Source of the DNA: Gloeocapsopsis sp. IPPAS B-1203
Lineage (GTDB): Bacteria > Cyanobacteriota > Cyanobacteriia > Cyanobacteriales > Chroococcidiopsidaceae
Assembly: GCF_002749975.1 (NCBI RefSeq)
Contig: NZ_PEIG01000007.1
Span: 124,001-188,000 of the forward strand
Direction of reading: 5' to 3'
DNA: 64,000 nt
In this document: positions 9,925 through 19,381 of the stretch, piece after piece
How positions within the stretch are numbered: the first letter of the stretch is position 1
How the letters are laid out: each line of letters opens with the position of its first letter
The notes under the pieces: generated by a model
What the model was told of the DNA's origin: nothing
Databases searched by the model: none
What the model saw: only the letters and a program-made list of their open reading frames with translations
Made by a program: the position numbers and the translations under genes

Positions 9925-10935
9925 TTACCCACTTACTTGGGGTGCTAAATTTGTGTAAATCCATATCGAGCCATTTTTAACTTGGGCGATCGCTCCTCCA
10001 GGTAAAGGATCGCTTTGAGAACCGTTAGGGGCTGCAATCAAAACAACAACTTTTTCGATGTGTTCAAAGCTAGGAGCCGTTTCCAGCGTTTGTTGCAAAA
10101 CTCGACGGATGACGCGACGTTGCAACGCTAGCGGTGCAGTACGTAAGACAAGACAATTGAGCTGAATAGTTGCTTCATTGGTCGTTACTGTTGCATTTTG
10201 CTGGAGTTGTTGAGCCGCTGATTCTAGGTATTCTACCTCTGCTTGTAAAATTTCTGCCGTCTGAGCTAAATTGTGCTCGACTTTAGGATTGAATTGATAC
10301 AAATATGGTAGCAGTTCTTGACGAATCCGATTCCTTGCATATTTGAGGTTTTGGTTAGTTGAATCTTCCCAAACCTGCAGTTGCATTTCCTGACAAAATT
10401 GTGCAGTTTCAACTCGGGTTATTTCCAATAAAGGACGCACTAAGATAATTTCTGCTGTTAGTGGGCGGTGCCATGTGAGTGCTTGCAAGCCATCAGCACC
10501 ACTACCGCGAATTAAGTTATAAAGTAGCGTTTCGGCGCGATCGCTTGCCGTATGACCTGTGACAATATGACTATAGTTGTTTTTTTGGGCGATCGCGCTT
10601 AAGGTTTGATAGCGCCATTCTCTAGCGGCTGCTTCACTGTGTAATTTGCAATCAGTAGTTTCACTGTAAAACGGTATATTCCACCACTGGGCAAGCTGGG
10701 ATACATAAGTTGCATTTGCTGCGGCATCACTACGCCATTGATGGTTACAGTGGGCAATACCTAAGTGCCACTCCCACTTGGGTTGTAAGTCTAGAAGTAA
10801 TTTGGCTAAGCATAGCGAATCTTGCCCTCCTGACACAGCAACAAGTATGCGTTGGTAGCGTGGCAAAAGACAACGCGATCGCAATATCCGATGTATTTTC
10901 GCGTGTAACAAACTCCAATTTGAGCATTTAGCCAT
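9925..10935 (-). CDS. tilS: tRNA(Ile)-lysidine synthase TilS
   Basis: Modifies C34 of the CAU-anticodon tRNA-Ile to lysidine using ATP and lysine, switching its decoding from AUG to AUA. The N-type PP-loop motif SGGQDS is at residues 35-40. A typical TilS helical region (ARNRIRQELLPYL) follows, then a short C-terminal part with LQRRVIRRVLQQT. 336 residues, usual for cyanobacteria. I take ATG 10935 (MAKCSNW); an in-frame ATG at 10950 adds five residues but gives a poorer N-terminus. 32 bp downstream of ccsA, same strand. Confidence 0.93.
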   Translation of the reverse strand: MAKCSNWSLLHAKIHRILRSRCLLPRYQRILVAVSGGQDSLCLAKLLLDLQPKWEWHLGIAHCNHQWRSDAAANATYVSQLAQWWNIPFYSETTDCKLHSEAAAREWRYQTLSAIAQKNNYSHIVTGHTASDRAETLLYNLIRGSGADGLQALTWHRPLTAEIILVRPLLEITRVETAQFCQEMQLQVWEDSTNQNLKYARNRIRQELLPYLYQFNPKVEHNLAQTAEILQAEVEYLESAAQQLQQNATVTTNEATIQLNCLVLRTAPLALQRRVIRRVLQQTLETAPSFEHIEKVVVLIAAPNGSQSDPLPGGAIAQVKNGSIWIYTNLAPQVSG

Positions 10936-10967
10936 CAAGAGAAAGCACAATTAGCCACAAGACACAA

Positions 10968-12005
10968 TTAGAAAAACCAACCGTAAGAATGTAGACCTTT
11001 ACCCAAGAGATTAACACCGAGATAGCAAACCCAAACGACAACAAAGCCAGTTGCAGCTAGAATTGCTGGGCGGCGTCCTTGCCAACCACGAGTAATTCTT
11101 GCATGAAGATAAGCCGCGAATACTAGCCATGTAATCAGCGCCCAAGTTTCTTTTGGGTCCCAACTCCAGTAAGAACCCCAAGCTTCGTTTGCCCAAACTG
11201 CACCCGCAATAATCCCAATTGTGAGCAACGGAAATCCTAAACCAATGACGCGATAGCTAATATTGTCAAGCGTGTCTGCTAAGCTGAGGCGCTGAGGTGA
11301 TAAGGGTTCTGAATGAGTAGGATTTGGAGTTGGAATTGTTTTTACTGCCTCGATAACTGCGGTGCTGCTGCCATTACTTTGAAAAGCCGCAACAGAGTTA
11401 TCTAAATTAATTTCGGTTGGCGTGACTTCACCAGCTTTGTGCAAAACATAACCGTTGTTACGATAACCACCCGTACCAACTGAACTACCTTGAAGGGCAA
11501 CTTTTTGACCGCGAGTAACAACAAGAAAAGCTATAGCAAGGAGAGAGCCTACCATTAAGGCTGCATAGCTAATCATCATCACACTAACGTGCATCATCAA
11601 CCAATTGGACTTAAGCGCTGGTACTAAGGGCGCAGCTGATTGCATATCATTTGGTAATGTCAGTGCTGCAAAAGCAGAAATCCCCATCGCGACAGGTGTT
11701 GTCACCACACCGACTAAACGACTGCGAGTATTATTTTCAGCAATTAAATGAACTGCTGTAATGCCCCAAGTTAGGAAAAACAAAGATTCATACAAATTAC
11801 TAATGGGAAAATAACCCGCTTCTAACCATCTTGCTCCTAGTAGAGTCGCAATACACAAGTTAGCGATCGCCATACCAGCTGTTCCTAAAGCTGGAAGATA
11901 GCTCATTCGTGGAAAGGCTGCTCCTGTCCAATAGAGCAACATTGTCATAAATAAAATTGCAAAGGAAGCATTATCTAACCAATTTTGTAGTAAAACGAGA
12001 TTCAT
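10968..12005 (-). CDS. ccsA: System II cytochrome c biogenesis protein CcsA (also catalogued as CcsB family)
   Basis: 345-residue multi-pass membrane protein that carries heme across the thylakoid/plasma membrane and joins it to apocytochromes c with its ResB-like partner. The tryptophan-rich heme-handling WWD motif is clear ([18 protein letters not shown]), as are conserved His residues ([31 protein letters not shown]). About eight membrane helices. The insertion at about 170-235 is polar and variable. Naming differs: plant/Synechocystis CcsA equals the TIGRFAM CcsB family. Leftward, upstream of tilS. Confidence 0.92.
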   Translation of the reverse strand: MNLVLLQNWLDNASFAILFMTMLLYWTGAAFPRMSYLPALGTAGMAIANLCIATLLGARWLEAGYFPISNLYESLFFLTWGITAVHLIAENNTRSRLVGVVTTPVAMGISAFAALTLPNDMQSAAPLVPALKSNWLMMHVSVMMISYAALMVGSLLAIAFLVVTRGQKVALQGSSVGTGGYRNNGYVLHKAGEVTPTEINLDNSVAAFQSNGSSTAVIEAVKTIPTPNPTHSEPLSPQRLSLADTLDNISYRVIGLGFPLLTIGIIAGAVWANEAWGSYWSWDPKETWALITWLVFAAYLHARITRGWQGRRPAILAATGFVVVWVCYLGVNLLGKGLHSYGWFF

Positions 12006-12060
12006 AATAGTTTTTCGTGTTCTCTCAAATCTTTATATAAACTTTGACCTGATAATATCT

Positions 12061-12178
12061 GGCGACTTTAGTCGCGGCTTAATATCCCAAGTTTACCTCC
12101 GTAGACTAACGAAAATATAAGCGTTGTCAAAACCTCTGTTCATAGGTCTTGTCTGTGTAACTGCGGTTTTAACCGCTA
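12061..12178 (+). repeat. Composite multi-palindrome repeat, long copy A
   Basis: Four inverted-repeat modules in order: GCGACT-TT-AGTCGC (12062-12075), a decayed GTCCACC..GTGGAC-like hairpin (12091-12106), a decayed AAACCT..AGGT hairpin (about 12130-12150), and GCGGTT-TT-AACCGC (12163-12176). The same four modules occur in reverse order on the other strand at 60055-60162, and single or double modules occur at 40098, 46633 and 58749. It fills most of the 247 bp spacer between ccsA and the DUF3352 gene. No ORF inside. Confidence 0.7.
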
Positions 12179-12252
12179 ATTGTGTCTTACTCTGATCCTA
12201 TCTGGTAGCGTAGCCTGTTGTCTGATAAAGACGGATTAAATTAGGTAAGTAC

Positions 12253-13941
12253 TTAATAACTCGTTGTCAAAATATTTTCTCTGTTTTCGGAACTTTGGCT
12301 TTGAGACTTTTCTTTTTCTAATGAAACAAAAATATCGTAACGAATACTGCGCTCATCACTAACAGCAGCAGTTCCTCCTATTGAGCGTGTTGCTTCTAGC
12401 AAAATGTTTTGTCCAGGAATTAGCTGTGGCAAAGGTAAAGCCTTAACAGTAGGATTAATATCTAGGAAAAACTGACCGTTGTTAGGATTGAGTTGAGGAA
12501 CAGTATTTTGAAATTGTGTTGTACTCGCTAAGTTTTTTGTAGGTTGTGGTAGCAGACGTTCAACGATAGGAGCGCCTAAAGTGATAAACGCGACGTTGTT
12601 ATCTAACCAACCACGAGTAGCTGTTAGAGTACCAAATGGTGCGATCCAATTAGTGACTGTGTTGTTACCTAACTGTGTTTCTTGAGTTTTGAATTGATAG
12701 CGACTTTGTAGTACTTGCTCTAGCTGTTGAAATGATTTGTTGGCGGCTGCGCGATCGCGTGTCTCGATCATTAGTACTAATGAAAGCATAAAATCTTGTT
12801 GCGCTTGCGTTGATGCAGGCACAATTGCCAGAGAGAACTCACTGTTCATCCAGCCGAGTAAATCTCGATCTAAGTCTAAACCGGTCAATGATTTAAAGCC
12901 TGCACGTAAATTTTCTGGTGGAAACGGCGCTAAGGGATTTGATTGTGAGGATGTAACGTAGTCTTGCCACAGTTGTTGTAAATTACCACCAGAAAGCATC
13001 ATAAATGTTTCAGATGGTAAGCGTTGCTGCATCTGACCTGCACTATTTTCTACTCGATGCAGGCGTTGGCTGTTCGGATTTAACCAAGAAATACTTCTAA
13101 ATCTTAATCCCTCTGGTTCTATCGTAATTGTACTAGCTAGCCCTTGATTTTCTTTGAGGCGAGCTAAACTTTGGGGAATTGCAGTCTGTGCCGGATTAGC
13201 TTGAGCGACTCTCGCTGCGATCGGTACATTGAGATAGACTTGGGCAAAGCGATTTGGTTGAGCAATCTTACTGATTGCTGTTATATACCCTGGTACTTTT
13301 GCTAGAGATAGCCCATTTTGATAAGTATCAATTGCTTTTTCAGTTGCTTGAGAATGATCACTCACAACGATAAAGCGTTGATCGAGAACAGCTGCTGAAT
13401 AGTTTGTGTTCCCTGTAGCTGGCGTTTCTTGAATTTGAGTGCCTTTATAGTTACGCGAGATCCATTTATTTTGAGTTTGAGATTTTGATTCCCAGACTTG
13501 CTGCGCAGCTGCTTGATCGGCGATTGGTAACACCATCAGTAGAGCTTGGTTTTGATTCGTTGGCGCAGGGTTAGTAGTTGTATTGGTATTGATTTCAGGA
13601 GGCAAAAAAGCGATTGTTGCCTCTTTACCAATCCAGGGTTGAATGTCTCGCTGGTAATTGTAACCATAGGCAGTGAGTAAGCGATCGCGCCACTGCCTAA
13701 AATTCTTTTCTAATTCGGCTTGCGTTTGCACTGTGCCAAATTGACGCAATTGTTGCCACTGATTTTCATCTGTAGAGACTGATATTGTGAGTAATGCCTC
13801 TTGAGGGACAATGTTTGCTCCCACAGGCATCTCTGTTAATCTATTTTGTTGAGTTAATACCCAATAAGTCGCTGCTGTGACGCCAACTAAGCAGCCTGTA
13901 ATAATGACAGCGGGTAAAACGCGATCGCTTTTTTTTAACAT
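12253..13941 (-). CDS. DUF3352 domain protein, membrane-anchored
   Basis: 562 residues, with a single N-terminal hydrophobic helix (about 9-28) after a short basic start, so probably anchored with the body outside the cytoplasm. The body matches cyanobacterial DUF3352 proteins in length and in phrases such as VPQEALLTISVSTDENQWQQ and PWIGKEATIAFLPPE. No catalytic motif is visible and the function is unknown. Gln/Asn/Thr-rich loops occur throughout. It is the last gene before the pst operon and is transcribed away from it. Confidence 0.8.
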   Translation of the reverse strand: MLKKSDRVLPAVIITGCLVGVTAATYWVLTQQNRLTEMPVGANIVPQEALLTISVSTDENQWQQLRQFGTVQTQAELEKNFRQWRDRLLTAYGYNYQRDIQPWIGKEATIAFLPPEINTNTTTNPAPTNQNQALLMVLPIADQAAAQQVWESKSQTQNKWISRNYKGTQIQETPATGNTNYSAAVLDQRFIVVSDHSQATEKAIDTYQNGLSLAKVPGYITAISKIAQPNRFAQVYLNVPIAARVAQANPAQTAIPQSLARLKENQGLASTITIEPEGLRFRSISWLNPNSQRLHRVENSAGQMQQRLPSETFMMLSGGNLQQLWQDYVTSSQSNPLAPFPPENLRAGFKSLTGLDLDRDLLGWMNSEFSLAIVPASTQAQQDFMLSLVLMIETRDRAAANKSFQQLEQVLQSRYQFKTQETQLGNNTVTNWIAPFGTLTATRGWLDNNVAFITLGAPIVERLLPQPTKNLASTTQFQNTVPQLNPNNGQFFLDINPTVKALPLPQLIPGQNILLEATRSIGGTAAVSDERSIRYDIFVSLEKEKSQSQSSENRENILTTSY

Positions 13942-14141
13942 GGCTGAAACAGAAAAATAATTTTTTGCGACTGGTTTCTCTAAGTGAGTTTCTGTGATGA
14001 CAAGCGAGTAGCTTCTTCAATATTTTTCTTATCTAACAAATTAATCAATGCTTAAGCCACCGCTGTATAATGTCTAGCCTTGCAAAATTTAGACCCGATT
14101 AATTCTAACTTTTTTCATTTGTATTCGTTCTAGCAAATAGA

Positions 14142-14182
14142 TCCTACTTCTACTTAAACTTCACTTAACCTAAATCTGCCAA
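14142..14182 (+). promoter_or_regulatory. Pho box upstream of pstS
   Basis: Direct octamers at an 11-bp pitch: CTTAAACT (14153-14160), CTTAACCT (14164-14171) and TCTGCCAA (14175-14182), with a weaker TCCTACTT at 14142-14149. This matches the cyanobacterial PhoB/SphR pattern of CTTAACCT-like 8-mers separated by 3 bp. A further CTTAAACT is at 14196-14203. The site lies about 270 bp before pstS, so phosphate-starvation control of pstSCAB is a strong inference. The rest of the 13942-14420 spacer shows nothing else I can name. Confidence 0.75.
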
Positions 14183-14453
14183 GTTATTTATGGTGCTTAA
14201 ACTTACTGAGCGAAAAGATCAGTATACCCACATAGGTCAAATCTAAATGGTGATACTGAACGTGAAGTAAATCAGAGTTCACTACTGAAGTAACATTAAG
14301 ATGCATCAGATTTTATGCAGGCAGAAGTGAATTAAGCAGTTACTGATAGTTTGTTTCCACTCTGTGGCGACATTTCCTATAAACAACCTCGATTATTTCT
14401 CGACTTTTCTCTGAAACTTTGTGTTGAATTTGTTGCAAATTGTCAAGAGCCAT

Positions 14454-15554
14454 ATGCCGTTACAAATTTCTAAGTCAAAAGCCTTTATTGCACCTTTAGC
14501 TGCTTTAGCTTTAGGTCTAGCTGCCTGTGGACAACAAACAACTACCACTCCTGGTACAGGGACAAGCCCAGCAGCAGAACAAGGTCCTAGTGCCAATATT
14601 AGCGGTGCTGGTGCTAGTTTCCCCGCGCCTTTGTATCAGCGATGGTTCACAGAATATAACAGAAATGTCAATCAAGGCGTACAAGTCAGCTACCAATCAG
14701 TAGGTAGCGGCTCAGGTCTAGAGCAATACATTAATGGCACAGTCGATTTTGCGGCGAGTGATGCTCCAATTCAGGGCGATCGCCTGGCGTCTTTCCAGCA
14801 AAAGTACAATGCTGAGCCAATTCAAGTGCCAATGGCTGCGGGTGCTGTACCCCTTGCTTATAACTTGCCAGAAATTGAAGGACAAGAATTAAGACTTTCG
14901 CGCGAGGCCTACTGTGGGATTGTTACAGGACAAGTGACTCGGTGGAATGATCCGCTCATTGCTCAGGCTAACCCCAATTTAAATCTACCAGACAGAGAGA
15001 TTATCTTTGCCCGTCGTTCTGATGGTAGTGGTACTACATTTATTTTTGTCAATCACATAGATAGTGCTTGTCCCAACTGGCAGGCTGGAGTTGGCACATC
15101 AGTTGACTGGCCCGTAGGAGTCGGTGCTCAAGGTAACGAGGGTGTGGCTGCTCAAATTCAGCAAAATGAAGGTACAATCGGCTACATTGAGTACGCTTAT
15201 GCCAAGCTGAATGAAATTCCTACAGCAGTGCTAGAAAATGCATCAGGTGAGTATGTGGCAGCTACCCCTGAGTCTGCTGGTGCTGTGTTTGACGGTGTAG
15301 AAATCCCTGATGATTTTGCCTTACTTGTACCAGATCCAGAAAACCCAGCAGCTTTTCCTATTGCTGGATTGACTTGGATTATGGTGTATCCTACCTATGA
15401 TGATGCCAACAAGTGGCAAGCGATGCGGAATGTATTTGAGTGGTCTTTAACCGAAGGCAGACCAATTGCCGAAGAGTTAGGTTACATTCCCATGCCAGAG
15501 AGTGTCGTAGAGCGTATCCGCCAAGTGTTTGACGAAAGGGTTAAAGCTGGCTAG
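14454..15554 (+). CDS. pstS: Phosphate ABC transporter substrate-binding lipoprotein PstS
   Basis: Binds inorganic phosphate in the periplasm and hands it to PstC-PstA. From ATG 14454: 366 residues with a lipoprotein signal ending LAAC at Cys25, then a Thr/Pro linker and the PstS fold (ISGAGASFPAPLYQRWF; SVGSGSGLEQYINGTVDFAA; RRSDGSGTTFIF phosphate loop). A GTG at 14421 would add 11 residues before the signal; I prefer the ATG. Preceded by a Pho box and followed by a hairpin before pstC. First gene of pstSCAB. Confidence 0.94.
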   Translation: MPLQISKSKAFIAPLAALALGLAACGQQTTTTPGTGTSPAAEQGPSANISGAGASFPAPLYQRWFTEYNRNVNQGVQVSYQSVGSGSGLEQYINGTVDFAASDAPIQGDRLASFQQKYNAEPIQVPMAAGAVPLAYNLPEIEGQELRLSREAYCGIVTGQVTRWNDPLIAQANPNLNLPDREIIFARRSDGSGTTFIFVNHIDSACPNWQAGVGTSVDWPVGVGAQGNEGVAAQIQQNEGTIGYIEYAYAKLNEIPTAVLENASGEYVAATPESAGAVFDGVEIPDDFALLVPDPENPAAFPIAGLTWIMVYPTYDDANKWQAMRNVFEWSLTEGRPIAEELGYIPMPESVVERIRQVFDERVKAG

Positions 15555-15568
15555 GTAGTTATAAAGTA

Positions 15569-15601
15569 TGGCTAGCAGTAGGTAGTTACTACTGTTAGCT
15601 A
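15569..15601 (+). other. Intercistronic stem-loop between pstS and pstC
   Basis: A 13-bp stem (15569-15581 with 15589-15601, two G-U pairs) and a 7-base loop, 15 bp after the pstS stop. It is followed by CAAAAAA rather than a T-run, so it is not a clear rho-independent terminator. Such hairpins after binding-protein genes commonly protect the upstream mRNA and raise its level over the permease genes; that role here is inferred. Confidence 0.5.
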
Positions 15602-15651
15602 CAAAAAACCCTGATCGTAATATAAGCACAGCTGAAGTAGAGAGTAAGTAA

Positions 15652-16611
15652 ATGAGTTCACTAGCTGAACATCCACACAGAAGTCAATCTTTAGAAAAGC
15701 GAGTTGACACAGTACAAATAGCTAACCAAAGCTTTTATTGGTTAGCCGTAATCGGTGCTGTAGGGATAGGTGCAGTTTTACTTTGGATTGCTGTGCAAAT
15801 TGGAATAAGTGCTTGGCCTGCTATCCAAAGTTACGGCATACAATTTCTAACTACAACAACCTGGGACCCCGTTCGTAACGTATACGGAGCGCTACCGCAA
15901 ATTTATGGTACTCTCGTTACAGCGGCGATCGCCCTTGTCATTGCTATTCCTGTAGGTATTGGTGTAGCAGTCTTTTTGAGTGAAGATTTTCTGCCAAATT
16001 CTGTCAGAACTCCAATTGCCTTAGCAATCGAGTTAATTGCTGCTGTACCAAGTGTGGTAATTGGACTATGGGGCATTTTTGTCTTGATTCCGTTTCTGCG
16101 CCCCTTCTATAGCTTTCTTTACGACAACTTTAGTTGGATTCCCTTATTTAGCACACCTCCTAGAGGCAACAGTCTTTTGACATTAGGTCTTGTTTTGTCA
16201 GTAATGATTTTGCCGACAATTATCGCAATTTCAAGAGGAAGTTTAATTGCGCTTCCACGCGACTTACGCCAAGGTGCTTTAGCGTTGGGCGCGACACGCT
16301 GGGAAACAATCTTACGAGTTTTAATTCCTGCGGCTTTTTCTGGCATTGTTGGTTCAATTATGCTGGCGCTTGGTCGTGCTATGGGTGAAACAATGGCAGC
16401 TGCGATGCTCGTAGGTAACTCAAACCAAATTACCCCTTCACTGCTTGCTCCTGGTGCAACAATCGCTTCTTTAATTGCTTCTCAATTTGGCGAAGCTGGT
16501 CGAGAGCAAGTAGCTGCTTTGCTATATAGCGGTCTCATTCTGATGATTTTGACGCTGATTGTAAATATTCTTGCTGAGGTAATCATCCAGAAATTTCAAA
16601 ACGTTGAGTAA
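15652..16611 (+). CDS. pstC: Phosphate ABC transporter permease PstC
   Basis: 319 residues with about six membrane helices; the EAA-loop region reads ALALGATRWETILRVLIPAA, the site that docks onto the PstB ATPase. The N-terminal cytoplasmic stretch of about 30 residues precedes helix 1. Forms the membrane channel with PstA. Second gene of pstSCAB, 32 bp before pstA. The length is normal for the family. Confidence 0.94.
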   Translation: MSSLAEHPHRSQSLEKRVDTVQIANQSFYWLAVIGAVGIGAVLLWIAVQIGISAWPAIQSYGIQFLTTTTWDPVRNVYGALPQIYGTLVTAAIALVIAIPVGIGVAVFLSEDFLPNSVRTPIALAIELIAAVPSVVIGLWGIFVLIPFLRPFYSFLYDNFSWIPLFSTPPRGNSLLTLGLVLSVMILPTIIAISRGSLIALPRDLRQGALALGATRWETILRVLIPAAFSGIVGSIMLALGRAMGETMAAAMLVGNSNQITPSLLAPGATIASLIASQFGEAGREQVAALLYSGLILMILTLIVNILAEVIIQKFQNVE

Positions 16612-16643
16612 CCCGCTATTAAGAAACAAAGAGGTTAGAAAAT

Positions 16644-17537
16644 ATGGCTACTGCTGAAGAAATAACCGGTAGAGGAAAGAAAATAAATTTAACTCGCTCA
16701 GCGCGATCGCCTTTCAGGAGTTATTTTGACTTTTTTATGACAATCCTGACTGGTGCTTTCACTATCTTGACAATCGTTCCGCTTGCTGCGCTGGTTTGGG
16801 ATGTAGCACGACAAGGTATTGGTCGGCTAGGCATACAATCTTTTACTGAATTACCCCCACCTCCAGGACTAGAAGAAGGTGGCTTTGGTAATGCTATCCT
16901 TGGTACATTGATTACTCTCGGAATTGCTGCGGCAATCAGTGTTCCTTTCGGAGTCTTAGCTGCAGTTTACTTATCAGAATTTGGCAGAGGGACAAGGTTA
17001 GCTTATGGAGTCAAATTTGCAACCAACGTGTTAGCTGGAGTCCCAGCAATTTTGGCAGGCTTATTCGCATACACTGTTGTTGTCTTGACTACTGGGGGTT
17101 TTTCAGCCTTTGCAGGAGGCGTAGCGCTGTCAGTTGTTATGATGCCCATCGTGGTACGTGCAACTGAAGAAGGTTTGTTACTTGTTCCTCAAGAAATGCG
17201 CCAGGCGGCGATCGGAGTAGGTGCAACCAATTTTCAAACAATCAGCCGCATTGTGATCCCAGCAGCATTACCGTCTATCGCCACTGCCGTTACCTTAGCT
17301 TTAGCACGTGCTGGCGGAGAAGCAGCACCTTTATTATTCACAGCCTTGAACAATAATTTCTGGTCAACAGATCTTTGGGCACCGATTGCAACACTCCCTG
17401 TTCTCATTTACTTTTACGCAATTATTCCCTACAAAGCACAGCAAGAAATTGCTTGGGCAGCAGCTTTGGTGTTATTAGGCATAGTTTTGATTGTTAGTAT
17501 TTCTTCGCGTCTATTAGCGCGGCAGAGACTTCAATAA
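16644..17537 (+). CDS. pstA: Phosphate ABC transporter permease PstA
   Basis: 297 residues, about six membrane helices, with the PstA-type EAA loop (AAIGVGATNFQTISRIVIPA) and the family phrase ARAGGEAAPLLFTALNN. Partner of PstC. The plausible ribosome site AGAGGTTAG lies just before ATG 16644. 75 bp separates it from pstB, short enough for one transcript. Confidence 0.94.
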   Translation: MATAEEITGRGKKINLTRSARSPFRSYFDFFMTILTGAFTILTIVPLAALVWDVARQGIGRLGIQSFTELPPPPGLEEGGFGNAILGTLITLGIAAAISVPFGVLAAVYLSEFGRGTRLAYGVKFATNVLAGVPAILAGLFAYTVVVLTTGGFSAFAGGVALSVVMMPIVVRATEEGLLLVPQEMRQAAIGVGATNFQTISRIVIPAALPSIATAVTLALARAGGEAAPLLFTALNNNFWSTDLWAPIATLPVLIYFYAIIPYKAQQEIAWAAALVLLGIVLIVSISSRLLARQRLQ

Positions 17538-17612
17538 TGCTCGAAGTGAGTAATATTTGTTGAATTTAAACATAGCTTAAATCTTATCAATTTTTACAAT
17601 ACCCACACAGCC

Positions 17613-18443
17613 ATGAATCCTGACACAATCAATACACCAAATTCTAGAAGTACTAATACAAAGCAAGAAGCTATCTTACGAGCTGAAAATGTTTCTGTAA
17701 CTTACGGTTCCTTTCAAGCCCTACGGGGTGTCAGCTTAGATATTCCCAGAAATCAAGTTGTCGCTTTTATCGGCCCTTCAGGCTGTGGTAAGAGTACGCT
17801 GCTAAGATGTTTTAACCGTCTTAATGACTTGATCCCTGGGACAAAAGTTGGTGGAAAAGTCACTTACCAAGGCGTTGATATTTATGGTGATAAAGTAGAC
17901 CCAGTACAGGTACGGCGCAGAATTGGGATGGTATTTCAAAAACCAAATCCTTTTCCTAAGTCGATTTATGACAACATCGCTTTTGGTGCCAAGATTAACG
18001 GCTACAAGAAAAGCGAGATGGATGAGATTGTCGAGCGATCGCTGCGTCAAGCTGCATTATGGGAAGAAGTTAAAGATAAATTAAAAGAAAGTGGTCTGTC
18101 TTTATCTGGTGGTCAACAACAACGTTTGTGTATCGCGCGGACAGTTGCAATTGAACCTGATGTCGTTTTAATGGATGAACCTGCTTCTGCACTTGATCCT
18201 ATCTCTACCAGAAAAGTAGAAGAACTCATTCAAGAACTGAAAGAGAATTACACGATTGTGATTGTGACACACAATATGCAGCAGGCTACACGAGTTGCTG
18301 ATTTAACTGCATTTTTCAATGCCGAAGCAGAAGAAGGCGGAAAACGCTTTGGCTACTTAGTTGAATACAACAAAACAGAAGCGATTTTTAATAATCCCAA
18401 AGAAGAGTATACCCGACAGTATGTTAGCGGTAGATTCGGTTAA
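17613..18443 (+). CDS. pstB: Phosphate ABC transporter ATPase PstB
   Basis: 276-residue ABC ATPase powering PstSCA. Walker [10 protein letters not shown] (near residue 59), Q-loop [10 protein letters not shown], signature LSGGQQQR, Walker [14 protein letters not shown] and switch His VTHNM are all intact. PstB-specific text [12 protein letters not shown] confirms the subfamily. The N-terminal 22 residues are Asn/Thr-rich and probably disordered. Last gene of the operon; no phoU follows. Confidence 0.95.
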   Translation: MNPDTINTPNSRSTNTKQEAILRAENVSVTYGSFQALRGVSLDIPRNQVVAFIGPSGCGKSTLLRCFNRLNDLIPGTKVGGKVTYQGVDIYGDKVDPVQVRRRIGMVFQKPNPFPKSIYDNIAFGAKINGYKKSEMDEIVERSLRQAALWEEVKDKLKESGLSLSGGQQQRLCIARTVAIEPDVVLMDEPASALDPISTRKVEELIQELKENYTIVIVTHNMQQATRVADLTAFFNAEAEEGGKRFGYLVEYNKTEAIFNNPKEEYTRQYVSGRFG

Positions 18444-18635
18444 TCAGTACAGTGCCTTGTCCACGACTGAATCTGTGCAGTTGTGGCGAGGTTTTATAGA
18501 GATTTCATAATTTGCTAAAGAAGCCAAAACTTTTTGTCTTGTCACATAGCTTGAACACTACGTGCAATAATTAGTATTCATAAAATTTGTTTCCCCCTTT
18601 GCCATTCCACTTCTAAGGTATTGGTAGATAATGAG

Positions 18636-19310
18636 ATGAATCAAGCCAATGATTACATTTTTATGTATGATTGCTGCTTGAACACGCAAGATCAAGACTC
18701 TACTATCCTGACGAACGTGAAGAAAATAGTGGCTGTTCCCCATCGCATCTTATGGTCTTTAGTTGGGTTACTCCTAACCGTTGGTGGTACTTTTATTGAA
18801 GCACATTTTACGAGTGCACCTTGGAGTTGGAACCAACATGGCGTTCAAACAACTTCTCTAGGAGTAACATACCAAATTGGAGCAGTATTGCTTGTAGGTT
18901 GTTTGGGAGGAAAAACGGCTGGAGCGCTCTCTCAAATTGCTTACGTGGTACTTGGCTTAACTTGGCTACCAGTATTTTATCAAGGTGGCGGAATAAGTTA
19001 CCTTAACCAACCTTATTTTGGCTACCTACTCGGCTTTATTCCAGGAGCTTGGGTATGTGGTTCTCTTGCTTTTCAAACCTCAACTAAACTAGAATCACTT
19101 ACTTTTAGTTGTTTGTGTGGTTTACTGGCTATTCATTTGTCTGGTTTAGGCTATCTTCTTCTGAACTACGTCATTGGCACAGGATTAATCCAAACACCCC
19201 TTTTAGAAGCTGTATTAAGGTACTCTGTGTACCCGCTTCCAGGACATCTTGTCATTAGTTGTACAGTAGCAGTTTTATCTTACTGCCTGCGATACGTTAT
19301 GCTGTACTAG
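18636..19310 (+). CDS. bioY: Biotin transporter BioY (S component)
   Basis: 224-residue membrane protein, six helices, with BioY features: PWSWNQHGVQTTSLGVTYQI, LVGCLGGKTAGALSQIAYVVLG and FGYLLGFIPGAWVCG. The binding subunit takes up biotin, with or without an ECF energy module; no EcfAT genes are nearby. I start at ATG 18636; an upstream TTG at 18621 would add five residues. Followed 71 bp later by lspA, a pairing I recall from other cyanobacteria. Confidence 0.85.
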   Translation: MNQANDYIFMYDCCLNTQDQDSTILTNVKKIVAVPHRILWSLVGLLLTVGGTFIEAHFTSAPWSWNQHGVQTTSLGVTYQIGAVLLVGCLGGKTAGALSQIAYVVLGLTWLPVFYQGGGISYLNQPYFGYLLGFIPGAWVCGSLAFQTSTKLESLTFSCLCGLLAIHLSGLGYLLLNYVIGTGLIQTPLLEAVLRYSVYPLPGHLVISCTVAVLSYCLRYVMLY

Positions 19311-19381
19311 CTACTTTTTCAAAAAATCACTATTTTTTCTAGGTTTTAGGTTTGCTCTAAAACCTCAGCTTTTCAATTCCC

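Noticed and set aside
10745-10931. Small ORFs in other frames of tilS
   Set aside because: Shadows of the coding frame with no independent support.
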